Source of the DNA: Sesamum alatum
Lineage: Eukaryota; Streptophyta; Magnoliopsida; Lamiales; Pedaliaceae
Assembly (NCBI GenBank): GCA_034509735.1
Contig: JACGWO010000003.1
Coordinates: 41,710,873 to 41,774,872, forward strand
Length of the DNA stretch: 64,000 bases
Reading direction: 5' to 3'
Shown here: positions 57,401-64,000 of the stretch, piece by piece
How positions within the stretch are numbered: the stretch's first letter is position 1
Layout of the letters: each line of letters opens with the position of its first letter
Notes under the pieces: model-generated
Databases searched by the model: none
What the model saw: only the letters and a program-made list of their open reading frames with translations
Told to the model about the DNA's origin: nothing
Made by a program: the position numbers and the translations under genes

Positions 57401-60400
57401 GTCTCTAGATATACTAGATTGATGGTTTCTATGTCTTCAGTTGCCTGTGGATTTAACCCCCCACCCCCGTTTTCTCTTCCTGGTTTTCAATTTACTTCCG
57501 GTAATATCTGTTGCGTGTATTTTATCTGAATTGGCCAAGCCTTACAGGAAAGAGAACTGAAGAGGTTGCATAGTGAGGTGGAGAAGGAGGAGAGGCGCCG
57601 TGAGAAAGAAGAATATGAAATGCAGAAACAGCTGAAAAGGCAGCAAGAGGAATCAGAGAAGGATCAAAAACGCAAAGAGAAGGAGGAAGCTGAGTTAAAG
57701 AAGCAACTTGCTCTCCAGAAACAAGCATCACTGATGGACCGGTTCCTGAAAAAGACCAAAACCAGTCCATCTCCGCATGACAATTTTTTGAACAAAACCA
57801 CTGCATCTGTGTCCTTCTCCAACATGGTTGAAAGGGAGTCAGAATCAGTTACTGTAGAGATGGATAGTGTTTTGGCCCAAAATGTTGGAGTCGAGGCTGA
57901 AGATATTTGGAAGTCTGGTTCCCATACCTTTCCCTTTTTGTACTGATATTTGGAAGTCTGGTTCCCACACCTTTCCCTCTTAGTGTATCAAAGTGTAAAA
58001 TTTGTGTTGTCTTTTCAGATCACACTTAAACTCGTGGCGCCGCATTGGAAATTCAATCCGTTCAAACAGAAAAGTACATTGGGGTACTCGTCAGAAGCCT
58101 AAGACTGAACTGGTCAAGGAACTTAAGCTTACTAGTAATAGAGAGCCAACTCTTGATGATGAGTTGGTCGTGGAGAAGCTTGTGGATGGATGCATTGACA
58201 ATAATGTTGATGGAAGATTGTCTGGAGTGAAAGTGGATAGGCCTCTTTCCAATTGCCAGAAACAACCACGAATTAAGCAGCTCTTGCAGTTTGATAAGAG
58301 TTATAGGCCTGCTTTTTATGGTGTTTGGCCCAGGAAAAGGTGAGTTCTTCTCTTGAATTATGTCTTTGCAATTAAAAAAAGCTTCCCAGAAGAATACTTC
58401 CCGACTTAAAGAATCTACTAGTGTTTAGGTGAGACAACTATGGCATGCTTTTCTATCAAAATTTGGAGGATAGTACATGTTGCCTTACCTGAGTGCTATA
58501 TGTTGTATTCATAATATATCTGGGACAGGATCATTACCTATAGGCTCTCTAATCTTCTTTTCCTTTTTTTCCCCCTCTGGTAGTTAATAATAGGGCAAGG
58601 GTATGTAACTCTTAACTCATTGAATTGCCTGGTTGTAGCGTTACAATGTTGTCAGTAGAATTTCTTGTAGTTGACCCAATTTGTCATTTGTTTCGTCATT
58701 CTTCTTTTCTTAGTTTTCTTTTGGTTGCTGGGTGGAGGTACGGTGAACCTGCAAACCATTTATCTAGCTGTTTTTGGGCATGAGAGGCTTATGAATGAAG
58801 TACAAATGTAATTTGTGTATGTTCTTTTCCATTGAGAAAGTATTGATTTTCACATGGTTGTTTAAGTACAAAATAAAAGTGGTGAAGTGACACATCGCCT
58901 GCTTGCTATGAGTATTGCTACTCTAATCGCATGTATTTTGATTTGTCCAGTCAAAATGTTGGAGCGCGTCACCCATTTGCAAAGGATCCAGATATAGACT
59001 ATGAGATAGATAGCGATGAGGAGTGGGAAGAGGTATGCCAAACATTGTATACTCTAATTATTCTCATAAGGGATCCACAACTGAGAATTTGGTTGCACAG
59101 GATGAACCTGGTGAAAGCCTATCAGATTGTGATAAGGATGATGAGGATGAAGCTACAGAAGGCCATTTAAAGGGTGATGATGAAGATGAATGTGAAGATG
59201 GATTTTTTGTTCCCGATGGATATCTTTCAGAGAATGAGGTAATCTTATCTATCTATGTCTCTCTGCTTCCTAATTGTATTTTCAATATACTCATGAATAT
59301 TTCCTAAAATGGGTGGTTTTCAAGTTGATATATGAACATCATGCCATTCTTTGTGTACTTTTCTGAACATTGAGATGCTTATATGCCCATATGATCTGGT
59401 AAATTGTATTGGTCTGACATCACCATGTCTAATGAACCTTTTAGACATTAGTTGTTGAGTAGAAATTTATTCTTTTGTGGCATGTAGGGAGTGCAGGCTG
59501 ATGAAATGGAATCTGATTTGGTTGAGGATGTAAGAAATCTGCCGGATTCTCAAAAGCAACTACCCTCCGAAGAATTCTGTACCCTGCTCCGGCAACAGAA
59601 GTATCTTAATAGTTTTAACGGAGCATGCCCTTAAAAAGAACCAACCCTTGATCATTTCGAATCTTATGCATGAAAAGACCACATTGTCACCAGCTGAAGA
59701 GCTCATTGGTATAGAGAAGCTTGAAAGAGTGTGCTTGCAGGCTCTCTCTATTCGCCCTTTGCCTGATAGTCCAAGCATAGAAATATCAGTTCAACATGAT
59801 GTGGTCAACGATGATTTAGAATCTTCATCTAACAAGTCCAGCCCGGCACTTATTGCAACTGCTGCTGCTATGCTCGACTCCAACTTACCTCAGATTGTAA
59901 GTTATTATTTTCTTGCAAACGATGTATCATAAATTCCTATGATATTCGCTGGTAGATTATGTTCAAGCCATTAATTTGTGGAAATGACTTATTTAATCTT
60001 CTAATCTAATTCGAAAAGAACTATAAGACTTTTAAAACCGTTGAGACATCCATTATGAAAGTGACATGTTTTGTTGAACTTATTTTGCAGGTATCTGTCA
60101 TTCGGTCATGCCCACATAGTATTGGAAAAATAGTGAAGACTCTGCATAATACATTCCCGGCTATCTCAAAGTCCCAATTGAGGAGTAAAGTCCGAGAAAT
60201 ATCAGATTTCTCTGAAAACGGTTGGCAGGTCATTAAGCTTGTCTTCCTCTAACTTCTCATATAACAATAGATTCTGATGGCTTTAACTTTTGTCGGCTGT
60301 TTGCTGAGACTATGCCTTACATTGCTAACATTTATACTTGTGTGATTCAGGTTAAGAAGGGAATTCTGAGCAAGCTTGGTCTCTCCATATCACCAGGTAT

Positions 60401-60679
60401 CGATTCATTTCCTTTGTCACTTAGCCTACCGTCTAACTTGAATGCTCGTTATTTCCTCCCCAGCCAGCAGTCAGATTTACTTGGTTCATCAACAACTGTA
60501 TCCTTTGTGCATTTGCAGAAAAGAACTGTACAAAGGCAAAGAGCATTGTCACATTCTTCTCTAAACGTTGCCTGCCTCCATCGGGGACGACTGTGGACTT
60601 GAGCGAAACGTCCCCACAGCCCTCCCGTAAACATGCAGCAATTGTCCATCCACAGCAGGACTGTGCATATGAGCACTGA
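54467..60679 (+). CDS. FAS1: Chromatin assembly factor 1 large subunit, FASCIATA1
   Basis: Twelve exons: 54467-54961, 55618-55717, 56917-57064, 57134-57257, 57548-57912, 58019-58339, 58951-59032, 59101-59238, 59488-59896, 60091-60228, 60351-60396, 60519-60679. All have GT/AG borders. The corrected length would be 841 aa, close to Arabidopsis FAS1. CAF-1 deposits H3-H4 on replicating DNA. Visible domains: N-terminal SLNCMIACLMEESDLPLFKL; TCRKKIHERITAVS; the Lys/Glu/Arg-rich KER coiled coil (about 249-345); a PIP-like QASLMDRFLKK; LLQFDKSYRPAFYGVWP; the acidic ED region (YEIDSDEEWEE to VPDGYLSENE); and the C-terminal winged-helix part ending TFFSKRCLPP. Exon 9 is 409 nt where phase demands 408: an extra T in the run 59613-59616 shifts the frame and gives an early TAA. 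This is a sequencing error or a null allele. Confidence 0.95.
57902..57990 (+). repeat. ~45-bp tandem duplication across FAS1 exon 5/intron border
   Basis: GATATTTGGAAGTCTGGTTC starts at 57902 and again at 57947, duplicating the splice donor. Only the first donor (after 57912) keeps the frame. The second would add codons ending in TGA. Confidence 0.9.
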
Positions 60680-63600
60680 TGAGTGAGTTGTTCTATTTCT
60701 TGCCTGTTGCATATGCAACTAGTGATCATGCTTCTGACTGCTGGTAATTGTTGCAAGTCTTGGCAGATCACTATGGTGGTATATTTCAGGACAGTAGAAG
60801 TTTGCTTAGACATACTGTAGATCATGTCTCCATAGAGGTATAAATCGATTTGAGCTGAATAAGTTTTTGTTTAAGTCTCGTTTGAATATTTGTTCGAGCT
60901 TGTTTGAATTTATTTTTATTATTAAATAAGTTAACTCTGGGCGTGCTTATATCACGTCACATCCAGATTGAATTTAATTAGCTTGTATCTTTATATACTA
61001 TATATGTTATTTTTTTATTAATTCAGTTGAGATTGTGTTTATTTTTAAATATCATTCATACGGGCTTTCATCGATCAATTGCATGTTAAACTCCTATAAA
61101 TTAATAATTAATAATTAATAAAATAATAAATATGCTAAATTGCAAAAAGAAATCCCTGTGCTTTAAAAATTTAACTAAAATTTTTCTGTGTTTAAACTAT
61201 AGGCAAAAGATCCTGTCACTATGTTTTTATTTTCGGTTCATCTTTGAGATGAACCAAAACATGCTCAATGTTTGCGTTTGGTCCGAAACATCTTAATGAG
61301 TACTTTTAGCTTATTGTGACCCGTTTTCAAAGTAAAACAATATAAATATATATATATTGAACAATGAATTTTATCTTTTTAAGAAATAAAATTAAAATAT
61401 AATACTTATTTACACTATTTTAAATTATTTGTAAAAATAAATTTAAAAATATACACATTATTCTAGATAATTATTTATTTTTATTTTTTCTCTTTATCTC
61501 TATAAAATAAAACAAAATATAGTGTATATGTTTTCTTGAATCTAGCATAGTGCCCCCTCTCTATCCATTGCACACAACGTCATTGTGGTTAAAACAAGCC
61601 AAAACAATTTTAATCTTTTAAAAAAATTAAGAAATTTGCTATAATTTTTTTAAAATTTAAAAATAATTAAAAGAAAGTATTCCTATCATTTTAACCTTAT
61701 CTTTGAATGCCATTTGAATGGTGAGGGGCACGTGAACTAGATCGAATAAAGTCAAAACAGAATATTGTAATAAGTGAATTTTACCACCGTTTATTTTATA
61801 CGAATCATATGGGCATCTTAGTCATAAGAGTAAAAAAATGAGTTAAAATATGTTACAACACGTGCCTAATTGCATGTAGGGTGCGTAATTTCTACCTTCC
61901 GTCTAAAATTTTTGCGTAATGTTTTGCAAAATAGGAAGGAGTTTGGGTTTATTTCTTTTAACACATGGGGATTTAAGCTATTTTGTGAGGAAGAAAAATG
62001 GAAATTGCTTCTAGCTTGAGGTGTCCACTTGAGTTGAAAAATGATAAAAATCTCAACCTCATGATTAAATTTCAAAAAAACATATGGATTTGAAATTATG
62101 TTAGGATAATTTTAAATTTAAAGAATTTCAAGTTCAAATTAATAAATTCAAATATAGGTTACTAACATTAGGGGAGTTCACAGTTCAGTTTACTGATCGA
62201 ATTAATTCAAATATTCGGTATAATTTCTTTTAAAATTTTGATATTCCATTTTGTATTGATATACCATATTGAATTAAATATTGATTTTTTAGAAAAAAAT
62301 ATATTACATATAATATATCTATATATGATTATAATCAATAAACATTAATTAATATACATATAGATTTATTCATTAAAAAAAAGTAAATTTTATTATTTTG
62401 ATCAATAAGCTCTAAGCCCTCAACTAAACCTAATTTTCATAATTCATTCTTCGTTCATATCTCAAATTCATAGAATCCTTCATTCATAGTTCATTGGATT
62501 TTTTTCAAATAAAAAATCCATTGGTTATTTCAATAATTTGATTGAACCAAAAATTTCAATTCGTTAAGCTATTTGAACGTATGTTAAATTCGATATAATC
62601 AAATGCGCACCCGTAATCAAATCTATATATAGAACGTGATCTCAAATTTTTAAATGAAATGATAATTGAATTTACCAAAATGTGATAATATAGTTGTTGT
62701 GGTGGGGGCACAACTACGAGGCTACACATGTCCTAACCTCAACTATATAAATGTAATAGCCGGACATATGCCTAAGTTTTCCCTATATCCCCCCATCATG
62801 GTATGTGTCTTTCCCACAATTTTCTACCAAATAATAAATGCAAAAAAATATTTTGTAATTTTTAATTAGACACTAGCATTGCATCTATCTTTAAAGCATT
62901 ATATGAAATACTTGAATGAGATATTTTTAAAAAATAAATATAATACCAAGATATGACTATTTTTTTTTATCAATGATTACTTATTATTTAAAGACTATAA
63001 TTTAGTAATAATATTTTATTATAATTACATTGTTTTGACTTTATATATATTAAATTCACTTTTTTATAAGTATAAAAGTATTATTAGGGGAATGATGAAT
63101 GAGGGTAAAGTTGAATATTTATCTAATTTTTTTGTTGCATCAATATTTTATGTTCAAATTTTAACGGAAAGGGGTCACATATAATTGAAGAATTTTGAAG
63201 GGGGTGTCAATGTACTATTGAATTTTTTTTAAAAAGAAGTATAATTTCACATTTTAAGAGCAGTATAAATGTAATTAATCCTATTTTTGGTAATCTTTAA
63301 TAATTGCAAAAAAAAGTCAATTTATGTCCTGTTTTTATTGATATGATTGTTGTACTATTTTTATCTTTTTTTATTTTTTCTCTTATATATATATTGTCAC
63401 TCTCTCCTCTCTATTTTTTTTTCTTGCAATTTTCTTTACCAAACTCTTGTAAGAATAATTAAAAAAATAAATACATAAAAAAGTAAAAAACTCTACCATA
63501 ATTTAATATGTTACATCACATATATTATTTAAAAAAGGTGAGCAAAAAATCACTAGTCTATCTGTACATTTTAAATATAAAAAAGGTTTTTATTTTTGGA

Positions 63601-63690
63601 TCAAATTAAATTAACTTATTTTGCTCTTCAAAAATTATGTTTTAAACTCATGAAATAAAAACATTTTATTATATTCTTTTACATATGCTG
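60680..63690. other. AT-rich intergenic DNA downstream of FAS1
   Basis: No gene is recognised. It includes the FAS1 3' flank, a small hairpin (GGTTCATCT/AGATGAACC at about 61236-61256) and worn MITE-like segments near 61140-61330 and 63080-63290. Open frames here are short and low-complexity. Confidence 0.55.
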
Positions 63691-64000
63691 TAGAAAAGTA
63701 CAACACCCCCACAGCATAGATCCCACGCGCGCTTCATGGTGTTGTACCTTGATGGAAGTACTCAAAATTAGCAAGAAAACCATTCATAAGAATTATCGCC
63801 CTCCTGAAAAATGGTCAGTGGCCGCAAAATCAAAACTGTGGGCATCTTTAATTCGGACCCAAAACGCTTTTTCCATTTGTTTTTTTCGCCCTTCTCTTCC
63901 CTTATTTGACTGCCTCTGCTTCTGCTCCTCTTCACATTCACTTCTTCACTCCTCTGTTTCTTGCAGCTGCTCTCAGTGTTCAAAGAAGCAGAGTTTGTGT
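63690..64000 (+). promoter_or_regulatory. possible promoter/5' leader of a downstream gene
   Basis: Base composition shifts from AT-rich to pyrimidine-rich (CTCCTCTTCACATTCACTTC and similar) with GC-containing motifs (CCCACGCGCGC) up to the window edge, as in plant promoters and 5' UTRs. No start codon with a recognisable protein is reached. Confidence 0.35.

Noticed and set aside
1..64000. CRISPR arrays, operons, bacterial or phage modules
   Set aside because: The window is plant nuclear DNA. Regular repeats found here are microsatellites, transposon subterminal repeats or minisatellites.

Overview
The window is nuclear DNA of a flowering plant. It is AT-rich, its genes carry GT-AG introns, it is dense in transposons, and every recognisable gene has a eudicot-like counterpart (ARIADNE E3 ligase, GLAUCE-type BAHD acyltransferase, FT-like PEBP, CAF-1 subunit FAS1, INO80D/KANSL2-like protein). 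I have only an impression, not proof, that it is an asterid, perhaps Lamiales. No prokaryotic, organellar or CRISPR features are seen.

Layout: (1) 229-2361, minus strand: the first four coding exons of an ARI7/ARI8-type E3 ubiquitin ligase that runs off the left edge. (2) 2.6-10.5 kb: gene-free repeats, including a MULE-like MITE, three LTR-retrotransposon LTR remnants in two orientations, and a 0.96-kb foldback element inside a Helitron-like tandem pair. (3) 10.8-13.2 kb: a decayed INO80D/KANSL2-like pseudogene, followed by repeat-rich DNA with a cluster of palindromes and a second foldback element. (4) 19.03-48.42 kb: a tandem duplication holding two BAHD acyltransferase genes. Unit A (19.03-24.0 kb) is compact. 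Unit B (24.0-48.4 kb) is the same segment swollen by about 20 kb of transposons. These are a MULE-like TIR element carrying a nested CACTA (24386-31768), a CACTA MITE in the promoter, two TIR elements in the intron, and a MULE with a decayed transposase gene carrying another CACTA (36416-47349), next to a 489-bp MITE. Comparing the two units gives the empty site for most of these insertions. (5) 49.4-51.9 kb: two MITEs, three SINE-like tRNA-derived fragments and a truncated FT-like pseudogene (exons 1 and 2 only, with a mutated splice acceptor). (6) 54467-60679: a complete 12-exon FAS1 gene with candidate E2F sites upstream and one 1-bp frameshift in exon 9. (7) 60.7-64 kb: AT-rich intergenic DNA that ends in what looks like the pyrimidine-rich 5' leader of a gene beyond the window.

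The host genes have no obvious common pathway. ARI (ubiquitylation), FAS1 (replication-coupled chromatin assembly) and the two BAHD enzymes look like independent loci. The main story is structural: one recent tandem duplicate accumulated most of the transposons, while both acyltransferase reading frames stayed open. I saw no convincing previously undescribed molecular system. The most unusual items are the nested-transposon stratigraphy of unit B, the palindrome cluster at 13.7-13.9 kb and the damaged genes (FT-like, INO80D-like, the FAS1 frameshift).
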